The translations under genes were made by a program, and so were the position numbers. From assembly GCA_019694595.1 (NCBI GenBank), contig JAIBBQ010000014.1:1-60763 (forward strand): a DNA stretch of 60,763 nucleotides, written 5' to 3'. This document shows, piece by piece, positions 42,523-53,900 of the stretch (its first letter is position 1; every line of letters starts with the position of its first letter). The DNA comes from Myxococcaceae bacterium (GTDB lineage Bacteria > Myxococcota > Myxococcia > Myxococcales > Myxococcaceae). Under the pieces are notes generated by a model. It was given only the letters and a program-made list of their open reading frames with translations, made no database searches and was not told the DNA's origin.

Positions 42523-42933
42523 TCAGGCCGCCAGGGCGCGCGCGCCGTTGTGCGCCTTGAACTTGAAGTCGCGGATCGAGAACACGTCGGTCTTGCCCAG
42601 CGCCTTGGGGTCCCGGCTGGCGACCAGCCTGTAGCCGCCCTTGGGCGCGGGCTCGAGCGTGAAGGGCGACTGCTTGTTGAGCCCCTGCATCCACTCCGCT
42701 CGGCCCCGGGCGTGGGGCTCGAGCCGGATGGTGAAGCGGCCTCCGGGCGGCAGCTGGATCTCCGGCATGCCCTGGAGCGGCTTGCCTTGCAGGTCCTTCC
42801 ACCCGGCGAGCACGAACTTCTCGAACGCCTTGGAGCCGCCGAACGTCTTGCCGTTGGGAATGGTGACCGGCCCCACCGCCGGACCGCGCCAGACGTTGTT
42901 CACCGCAGGAACCGCACCCGTGACTCGACCCAT
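42523..42933 (-). CDS. Hypothetical protein, 136 aa
   Basis: A small protein without signal peptide or membrane segment. It starts at ATG 42933 with an excellent ribosome binding site (AGGAGG, 42939-42945 region). It appears to be a beta-rich single domain: 'VGPVTIPNGKTFGGSKAFEK', 'EIQLPPGGRFTIRLEP', 'GGYRLVASRDPKALGKTDVF'. I do not recognise the family. It is convergent with eutL and divergent from the porin unit, and an 11-nt sequence shared with the TetR operator lies in its upstream region at 42991. Confidence 0.6.
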   Translation of the reverse strand: MGRVTGAVPAVNNVWRGPAVGPVTIPNGKTFGGSKAFEKFVLAGWKDLQGKPLQGMPEIQLPPGGRFTIRLEPHARGRAEWMQGLNKQSPFTLEPAPKGGYRLVASRDPKALGKTDVFSIRDFKFKAHNGARALAA

Positions 42934-43089
42934 GACCACCTCCTGCGGGTGAGTGACCGGAGCGCGGCGGCGAGGCTCACGCCTTCGCAGCGTTTCGTGT
43001 CTCAGGAGAACAACCTCTTGAAACGGCAGCGAATGAGCGCGCTCGGCGGCGCAGCCCGCTGGTACGGTCGAAGCGGAGGCTGCACGCGA

Positions 43090-43161
43090 ATGCATCGACC
43101 ACTGACGCTGGGCCTGCTGCTGCTCACCGGATGCCTGCAGCAGCTCTGCCTTCCTCAGTGA
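43090..43161 (+). CDS. Putative 23-aa lipopeptide, overlapping the porin start
   Basis: A 23-codon reading frame, 'MHRPLTLGLLLLTGC' followed by eight residues and TGA. It has a positively charged start, a hydrophobic stretch and a perfect lipobox LTGC, with GGAGG 10 nt upstream of its ATG, so it is better equipped for translation than the porin frame that follows. The mature peptide would be only nine residues after the lipidated cysteine. Its stop overlaps GTG 43158 of the porin frame as GTGA. It may be a tiny lipoprotein or a leader that couples translation. Confidence 0.4.
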   Translation: MHRPLTLGLLLLTGCLQQLCLPQ

Positions 43162-44366
43162 TTGCCATCGCACTCGCCGCGGCGCTGGTCCTCGGGCAGC
43201 AGGCGCCGAGCGCTCCGGAAGACGCCTGGTTCCAGGGCGAGCACTTCACCGGCGACTGGGGCGGCGCGCGCTCACTGCTCGCCGACCACGGCCTCACCAT
43301 CGACGCCATCTACTCCGCCGAGCTCTTCGCCAACGCCACCGCGCTCGCCCACCAGGAACGGGCGCTCACCATGCTCGGCCACCTGGACCTGGCGCTCACG
43401 CTCGACACCGGGAAGCTCGGGCTCTGGCCGGGCGGAAAGTTCTACGCGCTCGGACAGAACAACCACGGCGACGGCATCAACGAGGTCACCGGCTCCGCCA
43501 ACGTCATCAGCAACCTGGAGACCGGCGCACCGTACACCCAGCTCACCGAGCTCTTCTTCGAGCAGGCGCTCTTCGGCGAGCGGCTCAAGTTCCGCGTCGG
43601 CAAGCAAGACGCCAACCGCGAATTCGGCACGCCCCGCTACGGCGGCAACTTCCTCAACGACAGCTTCGGCATGTACCCGACGTCGCCGCTCCCGTCGTAC
43701 CCGAGCACCGGCCTCGGCGCGGTGGTCATCGGCCAGCCGCTCGAGTGGCTGAGCGTCAGGGCCGGGCTCTACGAAGGCTCGCCAGTCGCAGGCAGCGGCC
43801 TCGACTCGGCCTTCAAGCCCGGGGCGGGCTTCGCGGTCGTCGGCGGGCTCGCGGTGAGCCACCGCTACGGCGCCGACCACCGCAACGGCGGCGTCACCAG
43901 CGTGGGCGTCTGGTACCAGTCGGTGGAGCTGCCCGAGCTCACCGACGTGGCGCCTCCCCGCACCTTCGGCAGCGACGTGGGCGTGCTGGTGCAGAACGAC
44001 GAGCGCATCTACTCGTCGCCGTCGAACCCCGACGACCCGGGAGGCCTCAACATCATCACCCGCTTCGCCTGGTCCCAGCCCGACCGCACGCCCATCGCCC
44101 TGTACGCGGGAGGCTCGGTCGCCTGGCACGGCCTCGGCGAGCTGCGGCACGACGACACCGTGGGCCTGGGCTTCGGGTACTTCTCGGTCGCGCAGCAGCT
44201 CAACGGGCACCTCGGCCCCGGCGCCGAGTACTTCGTCGAGGCCTTCTACAAGCTGCGGCTCACCCGGTTCCTGAGCCTGCAGCCCGACCTCGAGCTCTAC
44301 CGGCACCCGGGCGGCGACGGCCGCGACGCCGTGCTCGCCGGCATGCGGCTCAAGGCAAAGCTGTAG
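43131..44366 (+). CDS. OprB-family carbohydrate porin
   Basis: An outer-membrane porin of up to 411 residues. The mature part begins 'WFQGEHFTGDWGGARSLLAD', the characteristic OprB start, and continues with 'GLTIDAIYSAELFAN', 'LTELFFEQALFGERLKFRVGK', 'YGGNFLNDSFGM' and alternating barrel strands. It ends 'AVLAGMRLKAKL', so the final residue is not aromatic. ATG 43131 is the longest start; GTG 43158 overlaps the lipopeptide stop and gives a signal peptide lacking basic residues. Carbohydrate import is inferred from family only. It converges with uup. Confidence 0.88.
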   Translation: MPAAALPSSVIAIALAAALVLGQQAPSAPEDAWFQGEHFTGDWGGARSLLADHGLTIDAIYSAELFANATALAHQERALTMLGHLDLALTLDTGKLGLWPGGKFYALGQNNHGDGINEVTGSANVISNLETGAPYTQLTELFFEQALFGERLKFRVGKQDANREFGTPRYGGNFLNDSFGMYPTSPLPSYPSTGLGAVVIGQPLEWLSVRAGLYEGSPVAGSGLDSAFKPGAGFAVVGGLAVSHRYGADHRNGGVTSVGVWYQSVELPELTDVAPPRTFGSDVGVLVQNDERIYSSPSNPDDPGGLNIITRFAWSQPDRTPIALYAGGSVAWHGLGELRHDDTVGLGFGYFSVAQQLNGHLGPGAEYFVEAFYKLRLTRFLSLQPDLELYRHPGGDGRDAVLAGMRLKAKL

Positions 44367-44375
44367 CGCGGTCGC

Positions 44376-46243
<1,868 letters not shown>

Positions 46244-46247
<4 letters not shown>

Positions 46248-46879
46248 GCCTGGGCCACCTTGGACAGCGCGGTGACCGCCCACAGCCGGTCGATGCGCAG
46301 CTCGCCCTTGCCCGGCGCGAGGCTCGACCAGTGGCCGGTGCTCTCCACCAGCTTGTCGAGCGCGCTGTGGAGCACCGGCGGCGTGCCCTGCGAGGCGCCG
46401 GGGAGCACCCAGCGCACCAGCGCGGCCGCGCGGTCCACCGCGTCGAACAGCAGCACCTGGTTGAGGTCGTGCTGCGGCAGCGACGACAGCAGCAGCACCT
46501 TGGCGAGCTCCACCGCCCAGTCTTCCAGGCCGGCGTCGAGGAGCTTCACCTTCTCGACCAGCGCGTTGAGCGACGGCACCAGACGCAGCGTGCCGGTGGC
46601 GCCGGAATGCGAGAAGTCGCGGGCCGCCTTCTCCATCTTGAGCTCGCCGCCGACCACCACCTGGCAGAAGTACTGCCGGTCGGGGTCGTGGAAGAGGAAG
46701 TCGCCTTCCAGCGGGGCGCGCCGGCCGCACGCGCCGCACACCAGCAGGTTGAGCGTGCCCGCGAGCAGCTTGGCCTTGAGCTCGGGCTGCTCGCGGGTGT
46801 TGAGGCTGCGCGCCAGCTCGAGCTGGTGCTCCGCCTTGCAGTCCGGGCAGGTGACGGTGACCTGGGTCTTGACGCTCAC
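46244..46879 (-). CDS. CpXC zinc-binding domain protein
   Basis: A 211-residue protein starting 'VTVTCPDCKAEHQLELARSL' region and carrying a second 'LVCGACGRRAPLEGDFLFHD', together the CpXC domain, in which two CxxC pairs hold zinc. The rest is helical ('LNALVEKVKLLDAGLEDWAV'). No export signal. It overlaps both neighbours by GTGA: the oxygenase gene upstream (46876-46879) and uup downstream (46244-46247). The function of CpXC proteins is unknown; coupling to an ABC-F factor and an oxygenase suggests a role near the ribosome. Confidence 0.85.
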
Positions 46880-47607
46880 GCGCTCACCCGGGCGTCGAGG
46901 AAGGTGCCCAGGAGCACCCAGCGGCGGGCGTGCGCGTCCTGGCCGCGGCGCGCGAGGAGCGGCGTGGTGTAGTGCCAGAAAGGCAGGCGGTACGCGGTGA
47001 GGCCGCCCAGGGTGGCCACGCTCGCCTGCGCGCTCAGGTGACCGCGTTCCTCGTAGACCAGCGTCTGCGCCGCGACGCCCCGGGTGCAGAAGGTGAGGTG
47101 CACGTCGGTGTAGCCGTCACGCGCCTCGGGTTCCTCGGGGTGGTGATCGGTGTGGGGCCCGGCGTAGTCGCTCGGTCCGTAGGCGAGCACCTGGGTGCCG
47201 AAGTGGCGGCGCAGCTTGCGCCCCGAGAGCACCTCGGCCAGCGCGCGGAAGGTGGGCGAGCCCACGAGGCCGCTGAGGCCGATGGCCTTCGCCACCTGGC
47301 TCGAGCGCGCGCGCGAAGACGCGAGCAGCGCGGTGCGGCAGCGCACCGCCTTGGGCAAGAGTTCCTCGTAGTTGCGGCGCATGCCGAAGATGGTCTGCGG
47401 AGGAATCGGCTCGTCCATCGGCGAGAGGTGGGGCGCGAGGTTCCGCTCCAGCACCTCGACCACGCGGCGGCACCCCGCGGGGCTGAAGAGCCCCGGCACC
47501 GCGACGAAGCGCTTGCCCGTCTTCAGGATGCCGGTGAGGGCCGGATCCTTGCCCAGGAGCACGCGGCGGCCGCGGGCCGAGAGCAGCGCGTCGAAGGTGG
47601 GGAGCAT
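46876..47607 (-). CDS. 2-oxoglutarate/Fe(II) oxygenase-like protein
   Basis: A 243-residue protein with an HxD...H iron site: H152-x-D154 in 'GPHTDHHPEE' and H212 in 'LPFWHYTTPLL', in a beta-helix context ('TQVLAYGPSDYAGPHTDHH', 'VHLTFCTRGVAAQTLVY'). An arginine-rich strand ('ARRWVLLGTFL') sits where the 2-oxoglutarate-binding basic residue is expected. There is no signal peptide. It is the first gene of the coupled oxygenase-CpXC-uup operon. The substrate, small molecule or protein, is unknown. Confidence 0.75.
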   Translation of the reverse strand: MLPTFDALLSARGRRVLLGKDPALTGILKTGKRFVAVPGLFSPAGCRRVVEVLERNLAPHLSPMDEPIPPQTIFGMRRNYEELLPKAVRCRTALLASSRARSSQVAKAIGLSGLVGSPTFRALAEVLSGRKLRRHFGTQVLAYGPSDYAGPHTDHHPEEPEARDGYTDVHLTFCTRGVAAQTLVYEERGHLSAQASVATLGGLTAYRLPFWHYTTPLLARRGQDAHARRWVLLGTFLDARVSA

Positions 47608-47679
47608 CGCGAGGCGATCGTTACCCGGCCTTTCGACCGGGCGTGAGCGCGAACTGCACGCGCCCGCCGATTCGGTCGC

Positions 47680-48468
47680 TCACCAGGGGTCGAAGGTGGG
47701 CGCCGCCGGCTGACCGAAGGTCAGCGTGAGCCCGAGCGAGGTGGCGAGCGTCTGCAGCACCTTGGCCGCCGCGTCGGTGGGCGCCACGCAGCCGAAGTCG
47801 CTGGAGCTCGAGCGCCGGGCGAGCTCGCGCAGCACCGCCTGCTGACGGTTGCGGTAGAGCGGCTGGAGCGCGTCGACCATGGCCTTCGCCTCGTCGACGC
47901 CCAGGTTGTACCGGGAAGGCTTGCCGTTGCCGGGCCAGAAGTTGTCGTTGGAGCGCTTGGAGCACGCGTCCAGCAGCGACTGGGTGACCTCGGCCGGCGT
48001 CCCCTTCCAGTCGAAGCGCGGCGCGCGCGCCGGCTTCACTTCGGGAAAGTCGAGGTCGGCGCTGGTGCGGCCCTTGTACGCAGCGACGAAGGCGAGGAAC
48101 GACTTGTCGCTCACGTTGCGCAGCTTCTTCACCTCGGCGTCCTCGAGGAAGCCGTCGCCGTCGGTGTCCGCCGCGCGGGCGCGCGTCTTGAGCTCTTCCA
48201 CGGCCGCCTTGACGTCGCGCACCTCGCGGCTGCCCGACAGGCGGGTGGCGAACTCCGCCGCGCCGCGCACCGCGTAGTAGAGGCGCGAGGCGTCGTCGTC
48301 CTTGGTCCACCAGTTGCCGCGGGAGTTCTGCGGCGTCTGCAGGTGCTGACGCAGCTTCTCGAGGTCGCTGGTGCGCACCGCGCCGTCGGCGTTCAGGTCG
48401 GCCTTGTCGATGGCCTTCTTGAGCAGCGCGGCGCCCCTGGTGATGTCGGTGAGCTTGAGCTTGGCCAC
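47680..48468 (-). CDS. EF-hand calcium-binding protein
   Basis: A 262-residue protein with two EF-hand loops: 'DLNADGAVRTSDLEKL' near residue 24 and the canonical 'DTDGDGFLEDAEVKKL' near 99. No signal peptide is visible: the start (GTG 48468) leads directly into 'AKLKLTDITRGAALLKKAID'. The remaining sequence is helical, with 'AKAMVDALQPLYRNRQQAVL' and a conserved-looking 'GNWWTKDDDASRLYY'. It is 9 nt after the small lipoprotein gene, so it ends the surface-lipoprotein operon. It may stay in the cytoplasm or be exported by another route. Confidence 0.8.
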   Translation of the reverse strand: MAKLKLTDITRGAALLKKAIDKADLNADGAVRTSDLEKLRQHLQTPQNSRGNWWTKDDDASRLYYAVRGAAEFATRLSGSREVRDVKAAVEELKTRARAADTDGDGFLEDAEVKKLRNVSDKSFLAFVAAYKGRTSADLDFPEVKPARAPRFDWKGTPAEVTQSLLDACSKRSNDNFWPGNGKPSRYNLGVDEAKAMVDALQPLYRNRQQAVLRELARRSSSSDFGCVAPTDAAAKVLQTLATSLGLTLTFGQPAAPTFDPW

Positions 48469-48477
48469 CTGGCCGCC

Positions 48478-49020
48478 TCAGCCCGCGTCGGGGAGCGAGA
48501 GGTACTTCGCCGCGTCGATGCCGCCGCAGACGCCGCCGTCGGGCGCTTCGAAGACGTTGACCTGGTCGGCATACGGAGTGCCCGTCTGCACCGGGAGCGC
48601 GTCGTTCACCCGCTCGACGTAGAGGAGCGTGCCGCTGTCGAGGTCGTCGGTGGGGTAGCCGACCTCGAAGTAGAAGTAATTCGCGCTCGGCGGCAGGCAG
48701 GCGATGCCCGACCAGTAGCCGGCGTCGAAGTCGTCCATCGGGTACTTGCCGGTGGGCAGCACCAGGCGGGCGTCGACCTGGTCCGTCTCGTGAGGGAGCG
48801 CGAAACGCACCACACAGCAGCCCGCGTCCAGGAAGCCGCCGCCGGCCGCGAGCGGGTCGGTGGGCATGACCTTGGTGACGTTGGGGCCCACCTCGCCAGC
48901 GGGGAGGTCGCGGGTGATGAGGTCGGGCGCCTTGGGCGAGCCGCCGCACGCCAGCAGCGCGCTCGCCAGCACCGCGGCCATGCCGCCCCCCACCGTGGAC
49001 AGCTGCCTGCGCGCGCTCAT
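48478..49020 (-). CDS. Small lipoprotein, 180 aa
   Basis: Predicted lipoprotein: a long basic start, hydrophobic 'MAAVLASALLAC' with lipobox LLAC, then 'GGSPKAPDLITRDLPAGE'. The mature part is acidic with several aromatic residues ('SANYFYFEVGYPTDDLDSG') and four cysteines, including an adjacent pair ('DAGCCVV'). The ATG at 49020 overlaps the stop of the lipid-transfer-like gene (ATGA). I recognise no family. Coupling suggests it forms a stoichiometric complex with the upstream products. Confidence 0.75.
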   Translation of the reverse strand: MSARRQLSTVGGGMAAVLASALLACGGSPKAPDLITRDLPAGEVGPNVTKVMPTDPLAAGGGFLDAGCCVVRFALPHETDQVDARLVLPTGKYPMDDFDAGYWSGIACLPPSANYFYFEVGYPTDDLDSGTLLYVERVNDALPVQTGTPYADQVNVFEAPDGGVCGGIDAAKYLSLPDAG

Positions 49021-50906
49021 CGGAACACCTCCAGACGCTCTTCCCGGGTGAGGATGGTGCCGAACTGGTTCAGCACCTGGGTGCCCTTCGCCCGCTCCCA
49101 GCGCGCGTGTTCCACCAGCGCCTTGCGGGTCTCGGGCTCGTCCTTCACCGCGCTCTGGGCGATCAAGAACACCATGTTGCGGCGGGTGTACGCCGATTTG
49201 GTGCTGCGCAGCTCGGACAGGGTCTGATCGACCAGCTCCTTGCTCGCCCCCTGCTGCATGTCGACGTGCTGCTGCTGGAAGACCCGGTACATCTCCTTCT
49301 TCACGAAGGGGCTCGTCTCGCGCTTGAGCAGCTCCACCTCGGTGGCGTCGGTCGCCGCCGGCGGCATGCGGGAGAACACGTGCACCGCCGCCTTGCGGGT
49401 GTCGATGTCGGCCGACGCGAGGAACCGGTCGGCCACCGGCAGGAGCGTCAGGTCGCCGGTGTTGCCGATGGCGTGCAGCGCGACGTGGGTGGGGTGGGTG
49501 GTCTCGCCCTGGCTGCTCAGCACGCTGGTGAGCGCCTCGCGGGTGGTGTGCGCCACGTCGGTGTCGTTGCGCAGCCCGCTCATGGTGGACAGCGCGAGCA
49601 TCGATTCCCCGGCGAGGAAGTCGGAGTCGTGGTTCCCGCGCGCGACGTGGCGGTGCACGTCGGCGGCGAGCTCCTGGGCCAGGCCCGGGCCCACGTCGGT
49701 GCGGGTCACCAGCGCGAACATCGCGCGGACCTGGTCCATCATCACCGCGCCGTCGTCGCGCTTGATGGCCAGGAGCAGCTCCCGCGCCTCGTCGTTGCGC
49801 GTCTTGCCGAGCGCGAGGAAGAAGTCGCCCGCCGAGCTCGGCGGCAGCTCGCCCTTGAGGTACTTCGAGTACGCGGGCTTGATCGCGTCGGGGTGCACCT
49901 CGAAGTAGGCCGAGAGGTCAGGCCACTTGTCCATCGTGCCGCCGCCGGCCGACTGCTTGGCGACGAAGGCGTCGAGCGCCTGCGGCAAGGTCAGCGGGGC
50001 CACCCGCTCCTGGCGCTCCCGGTCGAACCGGGTGAACGGCCGCGCCACCAGCTCGAGCTTGGGCTGCCGGGTGAGGAGGTCGCCCCAGACGTAGTTGCCC
50101 TGGTCGCGCTCCGCCGGCGCGAAGGCCACCTCGGCCGCGTCACGCTTGAGCAGCAGCCTGGAACGGTTCGACAGCTTGGTCGCCAGCTGGGCGCGGCTCG
50201 AGTCCAACGACTCGAACCAGGGGCCGGGCCCCAGGTCGACGGTCATGCGCCCTTCGACCTTCAGGTCGGCAGGCTCGCCCGGCCAGGTCGACCGGTACCC
50301 GTCGAGGGAACGCTGCAGGAGGTCCCCCTTCGACGCCTGGGTCGCCGCCGCGATGCCGCTCGAGTCCTTCACCCCGAGCTCACGCACGCCGAGGCGGAAC
50401 TGCGCGTCCCACAGCAGCGCTTGCTGGGTGCGCGCCACCTGCTCGGCCGCCGGCTTCCAGCGCGCGAAGGCCTGCAGCTGGCAGGCGCGGTCGATGGTGA
50501 CCAGGAACGGCGCCCGGAACGCCTTCACGTCGAAGAACGACTGGGTCGCCTTGGGCGCCAGCGTCACCTTCGCCACCAGCGTCGCCGCCTCCTCGGTGGA
50601 CGACAGCACCTCGAGCTCCAGCCGGCCCGTGAGGTCGGCCTTGGCGTGCGCGGGCAGGTTGAGCCCCGGAGTCTCGTGGTGCAGCTCGGCTTCCAGACCC
50701 GCCGCGTAGGAGAGCGTCTGCCCCGGCTCGAACCGGCACGCGACGCGCGACGCCTGGAGCGGCGCCGCGGCCTGGGCCGCGCTCGGCGCGCCCCCCACCT
50801 CGGGCGTCTCCCGCGGCGCCTCGCTCGGACCACGGAGCGCGAGGACCGCCGCGCCGCTGCCCAGCAGCAGCGCACCACCCACCACCATGCCAATGCGCGT
50901 CTTCAT
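49017..50906 (-). CDS. Large lipid transfer protein-like (vitellogenin/apoB N-terminal module) envelope protein
   Basis: A 629-residue protein with an N-terminal signal or anchor ('MVVGGALLLGSGAAVLAL'). Residues 50-330 are beta-rich, opening 'CRFEPGQTLSYAAGLEAEL'. Residues 350-629 are a helical superhelix of HEAT-like pairs, with 'HVALHAIGNTGDLTLLPVAD' (N482), 'DTRKAAVHVFSRMPP' and 'SPFVKKEMYRVFQQQ'. This order of beta-barrel then helical superhelix, and the GNxG and 'RKAAVxxxxRMPP' pattern, are what I know from the LPD_N/vitellogenin_N domain of apoB and MTP. The ATG overlaps the preceding stop by one base (TGATG). The lipid-carrier role is inferred. Confidence 0.65.
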   Translation of the reverse strand: MKTRIGMVVGGALLLGSGAAVLALRGPSEAPRETPEVGGAPSAAQAAAPLQASRVACRFEPGQTLSYAAGLEAELHHETPGLNLPAHAKADLTGRLELEVLSSTEEAATLVAKVTLAPKATQSFFDVKAFRAPFLVTIDRACQLQAFARWKPAAEQVARTQQALLWDAQFRLGVRELGVKDSSGIAAATQASKGDLLQRSLDGYRSTWPGEPADLKVEGRMTVDLGPGPWFESLDSSRAQLATKLSNRSRLLLKRDAAEVAFAPAERDQGNYVWGDLLTRQPKLELVARPFTRFDRERQERVAPLTLPQALDAFVAKQSAGGGTMDKWPDLSAYFEVHPDAIKPAYSKYLKGELPPSSAGDFFLALGKTRNDEARELLLAIKRDDGAVMMDQVRAMFALVTRTDVGPGLAQELAADVHRHVARGNHDSDFLAGESMLALSTMSGLRNDTDVAHTTREALTSVLSSQGETTHPTHVALHAIGNTGDLTLLPVADRFLASADIDTRKAAVHVFSRMPPAATDATEVELLKRETSPFVKKEMYRVFQQQHVDMQQGASKELVDQTLSELRSTKSAYTRRNMVFLIAQSAVKDEPETRKALVEHARWERAKGTQVLNQFGTILTREERLEVFR

Positions 50907-53900
50907 CAGAACCCCACCGGGAAGTCTTTGAAGTCGTACTCGAACTCGGTCAGCGTGCCTTCGCCCTCGTTGAAGCCCTCGTACTCGAACAGCGTGTACG
51001 AGATGCCGAGGAGGGGCGTCACCACCTTGATCTCCAGCGCGCCACTGAGCAGGTGAACGCTCCAGGTCACCTTGGCCCCGAACTTCGTCTGGCTCGCCGA
51101 CAGGCCGGCGTTGTTGCTCACCTTGGTGTGGGTGACGCTGACGCCGGGGGTCAGCTTGGCCTCGATGAGGTTCATCGAGCCTTCGAGGCACACCCCGAGC
51201 TCGTCGCTGGGCACGCAGAAGGCCACCGAGAAGCCGGCCGCCGCCACCACGTTCAGCTTGATGCCCACCTCGTGCGAGGTGCCCTTGGACAGCAGCGGGC
51301 GAATGCACGCGGCCGGGTGCGACTCGCTCATGCTCCGCATGCGCATGGTGTTGTTCTGGAGCGTGACCGCGCTGTCGACCGGCTTCTGCAGCAGCGGGGA
51401 GTCGACCGACACCTTCTGGCCGCCCAGCTGCGGGAGTGTGGTCTCGTAGTCCTCGAAGGCGCCGAAGTTGCGGGAGCGCTTGAAGTTCGCCGAGTCACTC
51501 AGCCAGCGGAAGTACTGCGAATGGCCGCTCTGGCAGGCCGAGCTGTTCCAGTTCGTCGCGCAGTCGGACTTGTTCTGGTACTCGTTGCCCACCTGCGCCG
51601 CGATCCAGGTCTCGGTGTCCGCCGGGATGACCGAGCGGATCTTGTCCGCGTCGGCCTGGGTCCGCGGCTCCATCAGCCGGCCGCCGAGGAAGTAGCAGAG
51701 CGAGCGCGCCTGCAGGAACGAGGTGTCGGGGATCTTGAGCACCGGGTCGGGGCAGCCGTCGGCCTGGGTGCCGTCGGCCTTGGTGGTGGCGCACTTCGAT
51801 TCCACCTTCGGGTTGTACTTGTGGAACACCTCGATGTTCATGCCCGCGCCGGCACCGACGCCGAAGATGAGCTCGCCCATCAGCGGCGGGTAGGTCACCG
51901 GGATCTTGTACTCGAAGCCCACGCTGAGCCCGTTGACCGACGCCGAGACGCGCTTGCCTTCGATCTTGAAGGCGGGGAACGGCTTGCCGAACGCCTTGGC
52001 GATGGCCTCGTAGTTCGGGCTGATGGTGAGCACCGTCTCGACTTCCTTCACCTCGCCGTTCTCGGCGGTGTCGAGCACGTCGAAGCCGAACATCTTGAAG
52101 GTGGTGGAGAACTTGTTCGAGGTGTCGTCCTCTTCCTGATCGCCGACGATCGACAGCACCGTCGCCTTGATGGGCGCGTCGGTGCCGCCCAGGTTCTGGT
52201 CGGTGGTGGTCTCGCAGCGAGCGCCCACGCAGTCCTGGGTGGTGTCGGAGTTGAACGTGCCTTCCAGCTTCGACGGGTCACCGCTGGTCGTCGGCTGCAG
52301 GTCGCTCGCGTCGCCGTCGCCGTCGTCCACCTCGGCGATCGGCACCACGATGTTCTCACCCTTGAAGGTGAACACCGGGCTGGTGGCGCAGTTGTTCTTG
52401 GCGACCTTCAGGTTCGACGCGGCCCCATCAGGCAGGAGATTCACCGCGGTGGGGTCGAACTTTCCGTTGAAGCTCTTCGCCGGGTCCGCCGGAGCGACCC
52501 GGGCGTGCTTCACGTACTTGAACTTGTTGTCCTGAAGCCCCTTGTACTCACCGTTGTAGGTGAGCGTGTAACTGGCATCGATGGAGATGTCGAAGTCCTC
52601 GGTCACCTCGTTCTGGCCGCAGACCTGCAACACGTAGGTGACCGTGCTGCCGGGAACGAGCGGGTACTTCTTGTTGTCGAAGAGCGCCGAGCGGACCTTG
52701 CTGTTGATCCGCACCCGCATCAGCGCGTTGGCGCCGGTCTCGCTCAGCGATCCGTCGAACTTGATGCCCAGCGCCTCTTCGGGCACCGAGACCATGGCGG
52801 TGTAATCGAGCACCGGCTGCCCGTTCGCATCGAGCTTCGCCGGGTCGGGCACCGGCACCAGCGCGGTGATCTTCGAGCCGTCGAACGCCCCGATCGGGAA
52901 CACCGGGCTCACGACCGAGGAAGCGAGCGCCATCTTCCGACCCTGCGATGAGACGTCGCGGGTCATCTCGAACTGCTTCTTCGGGTACTCGTCGTAGAAG
53001 CTCGAGCCCTTGAACCGGTCGGTCTTGGTCTGGAGGAAGCGGCCCCAGGTCTCGGAATCGGGCCCCGAGAGCGCCATCACCACCGTGGCGTCGATGGAAC
53101 CGCGCGCGCGGCCGGCCTTGTTGACCTTGTATTCCAGCACCGGCACCTCGACGCCGGTCACGGCGACCAGGTTCGCGGGGACGGTGTTGAACAGCACCGG
53201 AGGCGTCTTGCCGGGCGAGCGGCCCCGGTGGTCCAGCGGCACCTGGGTCTGCGAGTAGTAGTCGTAGCTGCGGTGCGCCTTCGCTTCGTAGTTGTAGAAG
53301 AAGTCGATGGGGTTGGGCGCGCAGGTGTTCTCTTCCGTCACCGAGCCCGACGTGAGAATGGCGTTGCCTTCGAGGTCGTACGACGCCATCAGCTCGGTGG
53401 ACAGCGCGGTGGTGACCGAGCCCGCGCCCGAGGCGTCGTAGCCGGCGGCGCTCCACGCGGACTGAACGGCCGAGCTGAACCGCGCCCCGTCGTTGCACTC
53501 CGGTGGCACGCGCAGGAACTCGTCGAACGGCACCGACCAGCCGCTCGCGGTCTTCACCGCCTTGCGCTTCTTGAGATCGATGCGGCCCAGGAAGCACCGG
53601 AAGATGTCCATCGAGGCCCCGGCGTTGCCCGGCTTGGCGACGGTGCTCTTGAACCACAGGGTGAGCAGCTGCTGCGGCGACACCGCACCCTGGGTCTCGA
53701 CCGCGCCCTTGAGGTGGTACATCTGGTCCTGGTCGAGCGTGATGACCCGCGCGCCTGCCGCGCCCGAGTACGCGTCGGGAGAGTCGCGCGACGGGTCCTG
53801 GAGCGGGCGCTCGAGCGAGTCCACCAGCACCTTGATGGTGTCCTTGGGCTCCGCGACCTTGATGAGGTCGGGCGCGCAGGCCAGCTCGGAGGTGCGGCGC

